Shown here piece after piece: positions 1 to 8,284 of a DNA stretch of 64,000 bases. Within the stretch, counting starts at the first letter, position 1, and each line of letters starts with the position of its first letter. The translations under genes and the position numbers were made by a program. The stretch comes from Alphaproteobacteria bacterium (GTDB lineage Bacteria; Pseudomonadota; Alphaproteobacteria; Rhizobiales; Xanthobacteraceae): positions 1-64,000 of the forward strand of contig VBAH01000028.1 in NCBI GenBank assembly GCA_005884685.1, given 5' to 3'. Under the pieces are notes generated by a model that worked only from the letters and a program-made list of their open reading frames with translations, was not told the DNA's origin and ran no database searches.

Positions 1-1426
1 ACGGGTCGCTCGTGTCCAGGTCCTCCGGGAACAGCCCGGGCCGGCCGACGAGCGGCGTCCAGTCGGTGTATTGGCCGAACACGTTGCCGAGATACGGTCG
101 CTGGATTTCCAGGCAGCGGCGGAAGTCCATCTCGTCGGCCTCGGTCACGCCGCGCTCCGGGTTCTCCAGCATCCACACGATTCCGGCGAGCACCGCGCTC
201 GTCACCTGCAGGCCGGTCGCGTTCTGGTAGGGGGCGAGCGCGCGCGTCTGCTCGATCGAGAGCGAGGAGCCGTACCAGTAGGCATTCCGGGCGTGGCCGT
301 AGAGCAGCACGCCGAGCTCGTCGACGCCGTCGACGATCTCGTGCTCGTCGAGGATCTTCCAGTCCGGCTGGCGCGCCCACGCGGCGCCAGCCATCTCGTG
401 CAGCGAGAGCACGGCGTCGTCGCACGGGTGATAGGCGTAGTGGCAGGTCGGGCGATAGACGACACGGCCGTCCGCGTCGCGCGCCGTGAAATAGTCGGCG
501 ATCGAGATCGACTCGTTGTGCGTCACCAGGAAGCCGTGCTGCGCCTGCGCGGTCGGCGTCCACGAGCGCACGCGCGTGCCGGCGCCGGGCTGCGTCAGGT
601 AGATCGCGGCATCGCAGCCGAAGTCGTGGCGATGGGCGTTCGCTGGCATGTGCCGCTCATGGGTGCCCCAGCCGAGCTCGGCCGGCTGCAGGCCTTCCGA
701 GCAGAAGCCCTCGACCGACCAGGTGTTGACGAACACGCCGCGCGGCTTCGGGTCGCGCGCGCGCTGCGTGTCGCGTTCCGCGATGTGGATGCCCTTGACG
801 CCGAGGCGTTGCGCGAGCCGGCCCCAGTCCTCGCGGGCCTTCGGCTCGGTCACGGTGGCGCCGGTGCCGCGCGCGACGTCGAGCAGCGCCTGCTTCACCA
901 TCCACGACACCATCCCGGGATTTGCGCCGCAGCAGGAGACCGCGGTGACGCCGCCCGGGCGGCGGCGGCGCACGTCGAGCACGCCCTCGCGCAACGCGTA
1001 GTTCGAGCGCTGCGAGAGCGAGGCCTTGGCGTTGGTGTAGAGGCCGGGCCACGGCTCGCACACCGTGTCGATGTAGAAGGCGTTGATATCCTTGCAGAAG
1101 TCCATCAGGTCGGCCGACGAGGTATCGACCGAGAGGTTGACGATCATGCCGCGCCCGGGACCGCCGGTGAGCAGCGGGGTCAGCACCGCGCGGTAGTTCT
1201 CGCGCGTGATCGCGATTTGCGCGAACTTGAGCTGGCGCTCGTCGAGCAGCGCGCGGTCGGTGTCGACCGGATCGATCACGACGAATTTTGCGCGGTCGAA
1301 GCCGATGTGGCGCTCGAGCAGCGGGAGCAGGCCGCGCCCGATCGAGCCGAAGCCGATCATCACGATCGGGCCGGCGAACTCGGCGTGAATGGGATGGCTC
1401 AGCGTCATGCGGGCGAGCGCGTTCAT
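1..1426 (-). CDS. hss: Homospermidine synthase, 3' end cut by window edge
   Basis: Makes sym-homospermidine from two putrescines using NAD; a cytoplasmic enzyme of the saccharopine dehydrogenase-like fold. I translated the minus strand from the ATG at 1424-1426: 475 codons stay open to the window edge, close to the roughly 480 residues usual for the family, so only a few codons are missing. The N-terminus carries the dinucleotide-binding motif GFGSIG at residues 25-30, and the remaining protein (for example the CEPWPGLYTN and CCGANPGMVSWM stretches) reads as this family. GGAG lies 10 bases upstream of the start. It follows the ornithine decarboxylase gene, which supplies putrescine. An internal ATG at residue 7 is an alternative start. 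Confidence 0.93.
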   Translation of the reverse strand, partial: MNALARMTLSHPIHAEFAGPIVMIGFGSIGRGLLPLLERHIGFDRAKFVVIDPVDTDRALLDERQLKFAQIAITRENYRAVLTPLLTGGPGRGMIVNLSVDTSSADLMDFCKDINAFYIDTVCEPWPGLYTNAKASLSQRSNYALREGVLDVRRRRPGGVTAVSCCGANPGMVSWMVKQALLDVARGTGATVTEPKAREDWGRLAQRLGVKGIHIAERDTQRARDPKPRGVFVNTWSVEGFCSEGLQPAELGWGTHERHMPANAHRHDFGCDAAIYLTQPGAGTRVRSWTPTAQAQHGFLVTHNESISIADYFTARDADGRVVYRPTCHYAYHPCDDAVLSLHEMAGAAWARQPDWKILDEHEIVDGVDELGVLLYGHARNAYWYGSSLSIEQTRALAPYQNATGLQVTSAVLAGIVWMLENPERGVTEADEMDFRRCLEIQRPYLGNVFGQYTDWTPLVGRPGLFPEDLDTSDP

Positions 1427-1450
1427 ATCGGATACTCCAGGCAAGGGAAA

Positions 1451-1507
1451 GCCGGACGCCCTCGCGAATGCCTTGCCGATTCGGGCAAGGCCCGCAATGC
1501 GTCCGGC
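1451..1507 (-). other. Nested inverted repeat between odc and hss
   Basis: Two perfect stems lie one inside the other: a 9-bp outer pair (1451-1459 with 1499-1507) and an 8-bp inner pair (1470-1477 with 1484-1491) around a six-base loop. It sits in the short gap between the decarboxylase stop and the hss ribosome-binding site. There is no U-run, so it is more likely an RNA stability or processing element, or a partial terminator, than a strong intrinsic terminator. Confidence 0.45.
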
Positions 1508-1529
1508 GGATTTCGCCGAAGCGAGCTGG

Positions 1530-2660
1530 CTAGATGTGGACCGTCTTCAGCGGCGAGAAGCCGTTGAAGGCAACCGAGGAGTAGGTCGCCGTATAGGCCC
1601 CGGTGCCCTCGATCAGCACCTTGTCGCCGATCTCCAGGCTCACCGGCAGCTGATACGGCTCGCGCTCGTAGAGCACGTCGGCCGAGTCGCAGGTCGGCCC
1701 GGCGAGCACGCAGGGAGCGAGCTCGTCGCCGTCGCGCGGCGTCTTGATCGGGTAGCGGATCGACTCGTCCATCGTCTCGGCGAGGCCGCTGAACTTGCCG
1801 ATGTCGAGATAGACCCAGCGCACGTCGTCCTCATTGCTCTTCTTCGAGACGAGCACGACCTCGGCCTCGATCACGCCGGCATTGCCGACCATGCCGCGGC
1901 CGGGCTCGATGATCGTCTCGGGGATCGCGTTGCCGAAATGCTTGCGCAGTGCGCGGAAGATCGCCGTGCCGTACGCCTTCACCGTCGGGACGTTCTTCAG
2001 GTATTTGGTCGGGAAGCCGCCGCCGAGGTTGACCATCGACAGGTTGATGCCGCGCTCGCCGCACTCGCGGAACACCGCCGCGGCGCTCGCGAGCGCGCGA
2101 TCCCAGGCGTGCTGGTTGCGCTGCTGCGAGCCGACGTGGAACGACACCCCGTGCGCCTCCAGCCCGAGCTTGTGAGCGTGCTCGAGCACGTCCGCCGCCA
2201 TGGCGGGCTCGCAGCCGAACTTGCGCGACAGCGGCCATTCGGCGCCGATGCAGTCGGAGAGGATGCGGCAGAACACGCGGCTGCCCGGGGCGGCGCGCGC
2301 GATCTTCTCGACCTCCGCGATGCAGTCGACCGCGAACAGCCGTACGCCAAGCGCGTAGGCGCGCGCGACGTCGCGTTCCTTCTTGATCGTGTTGCCGTAG
2401 GAGACGCGGTCCGCCGCCGCGCCGGCCGCGAGCCCCATCTCGATCTCGGCGACCGAGGCGGCATCGAAGCAGGAGCCGAGCGAGGCGAGCAGCGAGAGCA
2501 CCTCGGGCGCCGGATTGGCCTTCACGGCGTAGAACACGCGCGTGTCGGGCAGCGCCTTGGCGAAGGCCTGGTAGTTGTCGCGCACGACATCGAGATCGAC
2601 CACGAGGCAGGGGCCGTCATCAGTGCGCTTGCGCAGGAAGTCGCGGATGCGAGCTGTCAT
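1530..2660 (-). CDS. Ornithine/lysine decarboxylase, PLP fold type III
   Basis: Decarboxylates ornithine to putrescine, the substrate of the homospermidine synthase encoded next. The 376-residue length is normal for the short eukaryotic-like decarboxylases of alphaproteobacteria. Visible landmarks are the PLP lysine K47 in FYAVKANP, HVGSQ at 175-179, the glycine loop GGGFP at 213-217, EPGRG at 252-256 and the catalytic cysteine C324 in GPTCDSADV. The gene is preceded by a long structured leader, which suggests control at the RNA level, probably by polyamines. Lysine as an additional substrate cannot be excluded from sequence. Confidence 0.95.
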   Translation of the reverse strand: MTARIRDFLRKRTDDGPCLVVDLDVVRDNYQAFAKALPDTRVFYAVKANPAPEVLSLLASLGSCFDAASVAEIEMGLAAGAAADRVSYGNTIKKERDVARAYALGVRLFAVDCIAEVEKIARAAPGSRVFCRILSDCIGAEWPLSRKFGCEPAMAADVLEHAHKLGLEAHGVSFHVGSQQRNQHAWDRALASAAAVFRECGERGINLSMVNLGGGFPTKYLKNVPTVKAYGTAIFRALRKHFGNAIPETIIEPGRGMVGNAGVIEAEVVLVSKKSNEDDVRWVYLDIGKFSGLAETMDESIRYPIKTPRDGDELAPCVLAGPTCDSADVLYEREPYQLPVSLEIGDKVLIEGTGAYTATYSSVAFNGFSPLKTVHI

Positions 2661-2976
2661 TCCGAAGATATCCCTATCCGGTACGCGCGGACGAGCCGCG
2701 GCTTAAGGTGAACCTCCTGTGATGTTCGCGCGCGCCCGCGGAATGCGGACGCACCTACACCACGGCGATGGTTGCCTTAGTCCGGATGAGGGAAGGACCC
2801 GTTCCGCACTGTTGGCAAAGAAGGACAAGCCTTTTCAGTCAGACCGGCATTCACGCCGGTGTTGCCAAAAAAGCCCGTTCCGTCGTTGCTTTAAGCCGCG
2901 TCCCCCGTTGAGCGCGGGGTGCGCCGGTTTCGCCTCCGGCTGCCGGTTGCATGGTTAGGGGAGCAGGTTCTCCCCC
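2661..2976 (-). promoter_or_regulatory. Structured 5' leader of the ornithine decarboxylase gene (speF-leader candidate)
   Basis: About 300 bases upstream of the decarboxylase hold no convincing gene but many complementary arms on the minus-strand transcript: a 10-bp perfect long-range pair (2891-2900 with 2697-2706), hairpins at 2843-2860 (6 bp) and 2958-2975 (6 bp), and a 5-bp pair 2746-2750 with 2780-2784. AGGAGG at 2711-2716 is not followed by a start codon. A 33-codon ORF begins with ATG near 2953 inside the leader. An alphaproteobacterial speF leader RNA upstream of ornithine decarboxylase is known; assigning this leader to it is my inference from position and pairing. The AT-richer stretch 3050-3130 could hold the promoter. 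Confidence 0.45.
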
Positions 2977-3156
2977 AGGCGGCTGTCCGGCCTCTTGTCC
3001 GGATGCCCACCAACCGACACGCGGCCACAGGCACGTGCGAAATTGGGCAGTCACGAAATAAGTAATTTGTTCGCGGTGTGCAAGAAGTTTTTTCGCGGTG
3101 CGAGCGAGGACTGTTAGCAAATTGTTGAGAAGCGTTCGCGCGGCGCGCTGCGCGAC

Positions 3157-3471
3157 TCAGTTTCGCGTGACGAACGGCTCGACGCGCATCGCGGCGCGGA
3201 CGAACGCGACCATCACGGCGATGCCGAGCGCAAAGAAGGCGACCTGCAGGATGTAGGTGCCGTATTCGCCGAGATTGAACAGGTTGCCGAACGCCCAGCC
3301 GCCCGCGAAGGCGGCGCCGAACACCTCGGCCGCGATCAGGATCGCGGCGGACAGCACGGTCGAGACGTTGATCCAGTTGATGCGGCCTGCGCCGCGCGGC
3401 GTGTTGGTGGCGTCGAGCATGGCGCGCAATGAATACCAAAGGGACGGGGGGATCAAGCCTACGATTTCCAC
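3157..3471 (-). CDS. Small membrane protein of unknown function
   Basis: A 104-residue protein with two clear hydrophobic segments (about residues 36-64 and 72-96), so probably a two-pass inner-membrane protein. I do not recognise a family. The GTG at 3469-3471 is the start preferred here because GAGGA lies about 12 bases upstream; an internal ATG at 3418-3420 would give an 87-residue product that keeps both membrane segments but has no visible ribosome-binding site. It is divergent from the M3 peptidase gene, and the two starts are about 55 bases apart. Confidence 0.6.
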   Translation of the reverse strand: MEIVGLIPPSLWYSLRAMLDATNTPRGAGRINWINVSTVLSAAILIAAEVFGAAFAGGWAFGNLFNLGEYGTYILQVAFFALGIAVMVAFVRAAMRVEPFVTRN

Positions 3472-3525
3472 TGGTTTGTCGGTCCTCGATGGCTCATTAG
3501 AGATCGCTCAGGAGTGTCTGCAGGA

Positions 3526-5568
3526 ATGAGCCAGGAAAACCCTCTACTCGCCGATTGGACGGGCCCGTTCGGTGCGCCCCCGCTTGATGCGATCAGGCCG
3601 GAGCATTTCCCGCCGGCATTCGCGCAGGCGCTGGTGGAGCACCGGGCTGAGATCGCGGCGGTCGCGAGCGACACCGGCGAGCCCACGTTCGGGAACACGG
3701 TGGCGGCGCTGGAGCGCGCGGGACGATTGCTCACCAAGGTGAGCAGCGTCTTCTACGTGCTGGCCGGGGCGCATACGAGCGAGGCGATCCAGGCGATCGA
3801 GCGCGACATGGCCCCGACGCTTGCCCGGCACTGGAACGAAATCCATCTGAACGAGGCGCTGTTCGCCCGGCTGGACGCACTCAATCTGCGCCGCGACAGC
3901 CTCGGCCTTACTCCCGAGCAGGCGCGCGTGCTGGAGCGCTATCACGCGCTGTTCCGCCGCGCGGGCGCCGGCTTGGATGCGGCGGCTAAGGAGCGGCTGA
4001 AGGCGATCGGCGACCGGCTCGCGAGCCTCGGCACCCCCTTCGGCCAGAACGTGCTCGCCGACGAGCAGTCCTACGTGCTGCCGCTCGGCGAGGACGATCT
4101 CGCGGGTCTTCCGGATTTTTCCCGTGCTGCCTCGCGCGGAGCCGCCGAGGAGCGCGGCCTGAGCGGGCAGTATGCCGTCACGCTCAGTCGCTCCAGCGTC
4201 GAGCCGTTCCTGCAATTCTCCGCCCGGCGCGACCTGCGCGAAAAGGTGTTCCGCGCATGGACCGCGCGTGGAGATAATGGTGGGAACACGGACAACGGCG
4301 CGATTATTACGGAACTGACCGCGCTGCGCGACGAGAAGGCGCGGCTGCTCGGGTATCCGAGCTTCGCGCACTACAAGCTCGACGACACCATGGCCAAGAC
4401 ACCCGCCGCCGTGACCGGCCTGCTCGACGCGGTGTGGGCGCCGGCGCGCCGTCGCGTCGCTGGTGAGCGCGACGCCCTGCAGGACACGGTGACGGCCGAA
4501 GGCGGCAACTTCCGCCTCGCGCCGTGGGACTGGCGCTACTACGCGGAGAAGCTGCGCAAGGCGCGTTTCGACCTCGATGAGAGCGAGATCAAGCCGTATC
4601 TGCCGCTTGAGCGCATCATCGAGGCAGCGTTTTACGTGGCCAACCGGCTGTTCGGGCTCACCTTCACGGAGCGGCCCGGCGTGCCGGTCTATCACTCCGA
4701 TGTGCGCGTCTGGGAGGTGAGCGGCCCTGGCGGGCGGCATGTCGGCGTGTTCTTCGGCGACTACTTCGCCCGGCCCTCCAAACGCAGCGGCGCCTGGATG
4801 ACGGGCCTGCGCGAGCAGGACAAGCTCGACGGCGAGGTGCGTCCGCTCGTCCTCAACGTGATGAACTTCAACAAGGGTGCGGGCGGCGAGCCGACACTGC
4901 TGTCGTTCGACGATGCCCGCACGCTGTTCCACGAGTTTGGCCATGGCCTGCACGGGCTGTTGTCCGACGTGACCTATCCGATGATCTCCGGCACCGGCGT
5001 GCTGCAGGATTTTGTCGAGCTGCCCTCGCAGCTCTACGAGCACTGGCTCGACCGGCCCGAGCTCCTTGAGCGCTTCGCGCGCCACTACCAGACCGGCGAA
5101 CTGATGCCGCACGCGTTGATGGACCGGCTGATCGCCTCGCGCACGTTCAACCAGGGCTTCCTCACCGCCGAATATCTCGGTTCGACCTATGTGGACCTCG
5201 ATTTCCACCTCGGCGGCGCCAAGGACGCGCGTGCGGTCGAGCAGCAGACGCGTGCGCGCATGCAGATGCCAGACGAGGTCGTGCTGCGCCACCGCCCGCC
5301 GCACTTCCAGCATATCTTCTCGGGCGACCACTATGCGGCCGGCTACTACAGCTATCTGTGGTCGGAGGTGCTCGACGCCGACGCGTTCGACGCCTTCGAG
5401 GAGGCGGGCGACGTGTTCGATCCGGCGGTGGCGAAGCGCCTGCGCGACAACATCTATGCGGCTGGCGGGGCGCGCGATCCGGCCGAGGCCTATCGGGCGT
5501 TCCGCGGCCGCATGCCCTCGGTCGAGCCGCTGTTGCGCAAGCGCGGGTTCACCGGCGAAGACGCATGA
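3526..5568 (+). CDS. dcp: M3 family metallopeptidase (peptidyl-dipeptidase Dcp type)
   Basis: Zinc peptidase that trims dipeptides or cleaves short oligopeptides in the cytoplasm. The product is 680 residues, matching Dcp and oligopeptidase A in length. The zinc motif HEFGH lies at residues 469-473 with the third ligand E498 in FVELPSQ. The ATG at 3526 is chosen because AGGAG precedes it by 11 bases; a GTG four codons earlier is possible. There is no signal peptide. The stop overlaps the start of the following gamma-glutamyltransferase-like gene by ATGA, so the two are probably co-translated and may act together in peptide turnover. Dcp versus oligopeptidase A is not settled by sequence alone. 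Confidence 0.92.
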   Translation: MSQENPLLADWTGPFGAPPLDAIRPEHFPPAFAQALVEHRAEIAAVASDTGEPTFGNTVAALERAGRLLTKVSSVFYVLAGAHTSEAIQAIERDMAPTLARHWNEIHLNEALFARLDALNLRRDSLGLTPEQARVLERYHALFRRAGAGLDAAAKERLKAIGDRLASLGTPFGQNVLADEQSYVLPLGEDDLAGLPDFSRAASRGAAEERGLSGQYAVTLSRSSVEPFLQFSARRDLREKVFRAWTARGDNGGNTDNGAIITELTALRDEKARLLGYPSFAHYKLDDTMAKTPAAVTGLLDAVWAPARRRVAGERDALQDTVTAEGGNFRLAPWDWRYYAEKLRKARFDLDESEIKPYLPLERIIEAAFYVANRLFGLTFTERPGVPVYHSDVRVWEVSGPGGRHVGVFFGDYFARPSKRSGAWMTGLREQDKLDGEVRPLVLNVMNFNKGAGGEPTLLSFDDARTLFHEFGHGLHGLLSDVTYPMISGTGVLQDFVELPSQLYEHWLDRPELLERFARHYQTGELMPHALMDRLIASRTFNQGFLTAEYLGSTYVDLDFHLGGAKDARAVEQQTRARMQMPDEVVLRHRPPHFQHIFSGDHYAAGYYSYLWSEVLDADAFDAFEEAGDVFDPAVAKRLRDNIYAAGGARDPAEAYRAFRGRMPSVEPLLRKRGFTGEDA

Positions 5569-7160
5569 ACCTCCATACCGCAGGCCATCGCCGCGGTGTG
5601 GTCGCGGCACCGCATCACGCGGCCGCCGAGACCGGGCGCCTCATTCTGGAGGATGGCGGCAACGCGCTCGAAGCCATGGTCGCGATGGCGGCGGCGATCG
5701 CGGCGGTCTATCCGCACATGAACCACATCGGCGGCGACGCCTTCTGGCTGTTGCGCGAGCCCTCGGGCCGTGTGCGCGCCATCATGGGGGCGGGACCGGC
5801 GGGCGCGAAGGCGACGGCGGCGCTCTATCGCGAGCACGGCCACGACGAAATTCCGTCGCGCGGGCCGCTCGCGGCGCTGACCGTGCCGGGCGCGGTCGCG
5901 ACCTGGATGCTGGCGCTGCAGGCGGCCGAAGCCTACGGCGGCAAGCTGCCGCTGGACGTGGTGCTCGGGCCCGCGATGCGTCACGCGCGCGATGGCTACA
6001 CGGTGACACGGAGCCAAGCGCGGCTTACGGCGGAAAAGCTTTCCGAGTGCAAAGACGCGCCGGGCTTCGCCGACATGTTTCTCGTCGATGGCACCCCGCC
6101 CACCGAAGGTTCAACGCTGAAGCAGGCGACGCTTGCCGCGACGCTCGACCAGCTCGCCAATGCGGGGCTGGATGACTTCTATCGCGGCGACGTCGGACGC
6201 GAGATCGCGGCAGATCTGGAGCGGATTGGTTCCCCGGTGACCCGCGGCGATCTCGAAGGATACGAGGCGGTTGTCCGCGAACCTCTCAGCGTCGCGCTGC
6301 AAACGGGCACGCTCTACAACACGCCGCCGCCGACGCAGGGGCTCGCCTCGCTCATCATCCTGGCGCTGTTCGAGCGGTTGCGCGTCAGGGACGCTGAAAG
6401 CTTCGATCACGTGCACGGACTGGTCGAGGCGACCAAGCGCGCGTTCCTGGTGCGCGACCGCTATGTCACCGACCCCGACCGCCTGCCGCATCCGGCCGCG
6501 CGTTATCTGGAAAAATCGTTTCTCGATGCCGAAGCCGCAAGGATCGACCGCCGCAAGGCCGCACGCTGGCCGGCGCCGAAAGGCGAGGGCGACACGATCT
6601 GGATGGGTGCGGCGGACAGCTCCGGCCTCGTCGTCTCATTCATCCAGTCGCTCTACTGGGAGTTCGGCTCCGCCTGTGTGCTGCCGCGCACCGGCGTGCT
6701 GATGCAGAATCGCGGCGCAAGCTTTTCGCTCGACAAGGGCGCGGCTAATCCGTTGCAGCCGGGCCGCCGGCCTTTCCATACGCTCAATCCGGCGCTCGCC
6801 GCCTTGAGCGACGGCCGCGTCATGGCCTACGGCGCCATGGGCGGCGACGGGCAGCCGCAGTCGCAGGCCGCGCTGTTTACGCGGCACGTGCTCTATCGTC
6901 AGCCTTTGGAGGAGGCCGTCGACCGCCCGCGCTGGCTGCTCGGGCGCACCTGGGGATCGGCGCACACGAATTTGCGCCTCGAGTCCCGCTTCGATGCTGG
7001 ATTGATCGACCGGCTGCTGTCAGCCGGTCACGATGTCGAGGTATTGCCGGACGCCTATTCGGACACGATGGGCCACGCCGGAGCCGTGGTCCTGCGTCCG
7101 GACGGAACGCTCGAAGGCGCCCACGATCCGCGCGCGGACGGCGGGGCGGCCGGGATTTAG
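5565..7160 (+). CDS. Gamma-glutamyltransferase family protein (YwrD type)
   Basis: Ntn-hydrolase fold enzyme that would hydrolyse or transfer gamma-glutamyl groups, or act on related amides. It has 531 residues with the typical opening HHAAAETG and VAMAAAIAAVYPHMNHIGGD. The likely processing and nucleophilic threonine is T344 in GDTIW, aligned by eye with the first threonine of the classical TTH motif. No signal peptide is visible, unlike secreted GGT, so it should be cytoplasmic. It starts inside the stop of the upstream peptidase (ATGA overlap) and its last bases overlap the convergent DUF883 gene. The true substrate in this subfamily is uncertain. Confidence 0.85.
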   Translation: MNLHTAGHRRGVVAAPHHAAAETGRLILEDGGNALEAMVAMAAAIAAVYPHMNHIGGDAFWLLREPSGRVRAIMGAGPAGAKATAALYREHGHDEIPSRGPLAALTVPGAVATWMLALQAAEAYGGKLPLDVVLGPAMRHARDGYTVTRSQARLTAEKLSECKDAPGFADMFLVDGTPPTEGSTLKQATLAATLDQLANAGLDDFYRGDVGREIAADLERIGSPVTRGDLEGYEAVVREPLSVALQTGTLYNTPPPTQGLASLIILALFERLRVRDAESFDHVHGLVEATKRAFLVRDRYVTDPDRLPHPAARYLEKSFLDAEAARIDRRKAARWPAPKGEGDTIWMGAADSSGLVVSFIQSLYWEFGSACVLPRTGVLMQNRGASFSLDKGAANPLQPGRRPFHTLNPALAALSDGRVMAYGAMGGDGQPQSQAALFTRHVLYRQPLEEAVDRPRWLLGRTWGSAHTNLRLESRFDAGLIDRLLSAGHDVEVLPDAYSDTMGHAGAVVLRPDGTLEGAHDPRADGGAAGI

Positions 7161-7495
7161 CGATCCCAGCGCGGCGCGTAGTCGCGCCAACTCGGCTCGC
7201 GCGTGCGGCTTCCCGCAAACAGCAGGCCGAGCGCGAAGCCGATGCCGACGCCGAGTGCCACCATCGCCTTCGGGTGCCGGCCGACCTGCTCGCTCACCAT
7301 GTCGTCGAGCTCGGCGGCGCGGTCCTGTGCACGGGTCATCGCGTCGCCGGCGTACTCGGCCGTCTTGTCATACACGTCCGATGCCGCACTTTTAGCCTGC
7401 TGATAGACGCCTTGGGCTTGCTCGCCCGTTTTCTTGGCGGTCTCTTCGATCGCCTGACCGCCCTGCTTGAACGTCTCGAAGCTGGAATTCGCCAT
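7157..7495 (-). CDS. DUF883 / ElaB-YqjD family membrane-anchored protein
   Basis: A 112-residue protein: a charged alpha-helical part (residues 1-75, repeated Lys, Gln, Asp and Ala, coiled-coil-like) followed by HPKAMVALGVGIGFALGLLF, a glycine-zipper transmembrane segment, and a short charged tail. That layout is typical of DUF883 proteins; E. coli relatives attach ribosomes to the inner membrane in stationary phase, which is family knowledge rather than shown here. GGAGG sits 5 bases before the ATG at 7493-7495. The stop codon overlaps the 3' end of the convergent gamma-glutamyltransferase-like gene. Confidence 0.85.
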   Translation of the reverse strand: MANSSFETFKQGGQAIEETAKKTGEQAQGVYQQAKSAASDVYDKTAEYAGDAMTRAQDRAAELDDMVSEQVGRHPKAMVALGVGIGFALGLLFAGSRTREPSWRDYAPRWDR

Positions 7496-7645
7496 AAGTG
7501 CCTCCGGGAGCATTGTTCAGGGGAGGAAACTCGGCTGCGCCGAAAGAGTTGCATGGCGCCGCGCGACTCCACGCTTGTGCCTCCATTCCGCCCCAGTCGG
7601 TGCTATGGTCGCGGTCGCGCCGCTGCCGGCGTCCGGTTTTGCCGC

Positions 7646-8284
7646 ATGACCCGACTTATCCGCTGTTTCGCTCTCGCCGCGCTGGCCCTGCTTGCCGCCG
7701 GCAAGGCCCAGGCGCACCCGCACGTCTGGGTGACGATGAAGAGCGAACTGATCTTCAGTGACGACGGCCGCGCGACCGGCATACGCCATGCCTGGACCTT
7801 CGACGACATGTTTTCGACCTTTGCGACGCAGGGTCTGGAGAGCAAGGAGAAAGGCCGGTTCACCCGCGAGGAGCTGGCGCCGCTCGCCCAGGTCAATGTC
7901 GAGTCACTGAGGGATTTCGACTACTTCTCGGTCGCGCGGGCCAACGGCAAGAAGGCCGACCTCGGTGCGCCGGTCGATTATTGGCTGGAATTCAAGGACG
8001 GGCTGCTGACGCTGCACTTCACCCTGCCGTTCAAGACGCCGGCGAAGGCGCAGACCCTCGACGTCGAGGTCTATGACGCGAGCTATTTCGTTGACTTCGC
8101 GCTTGCCGAGAAGGAGCCGGTCACGCTGGTCGGCGCCCCGCAGGCCTGCAAGCTCGCCGTCGCGCGGCCCGGCGAAAGTGGCGCGGCGACCGCCAAGCCG
8201 GGCGAGGCGTTTTTCAACAATCTCGCACCGGGCAGCAACTTCGGCGCCCAGTTCTCCAACAAGATCTCGGTGACATGCCCGTGA
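7646..8284 (+). CDS. DUF1007 family periplasmic protein, partner of metal transporter
   Basis: A 212-residue protein with a signal peptide (hydrophobic core LIRCFALAALALLAAG, cleavage probably after AQA) and the DUF1007 opening HPHVWV. The family is usually encoded next to NicO or ABC-type nickel/cobalt/zinc transporters and is thought to work with them in the periplasm; the molecular role is not established. Here it overlaps the NicO gene by 10 bases, so the two are translated together. The histidines right after the predicted cleavage site could bind metal, which is inference. Confidence 0.82.
   Translation: MTRLIRCFALAALALLAAGKAQAHPHVWVTMKSELIFSDDGRATGIRHAWTFDDMFSTFATQGLESKEKGRFTREELAPLAQVNVESLRDFDYFSVARANGKKADLGAPVDYWLEFKDGLLTLHFTLPFKTPAKAQTLDVEVYDASYFVDFALAEKEPVTLVGAPQACKLAVARPGESGAATAKPGEAFFNNLAPGSNFGAQFSNKISVTCP

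Noticed and set aside
71-1567. 498-codon plus-strand open frame at the left edge
   Set aside because: Antisense to homospermidine synthase, which I translated on the minus strand and which has the expected fold motifs.
2851-3120. 89-codon minus-strand open frame upstream of odc
   Set aside because: No ribosome-binding site or plausible protein features; the region is better explained as structured leader RNA, with at most the 33-codon leader ORF used.
3544-5610. 688-codon open frame on the minus strand opposite the M3 peptidase
   Set aside because: Antisense shadow in high-GC DNA; no ribosome-binding site or motif, whereas the plus-strand peptidase has its zinc motif and family length.
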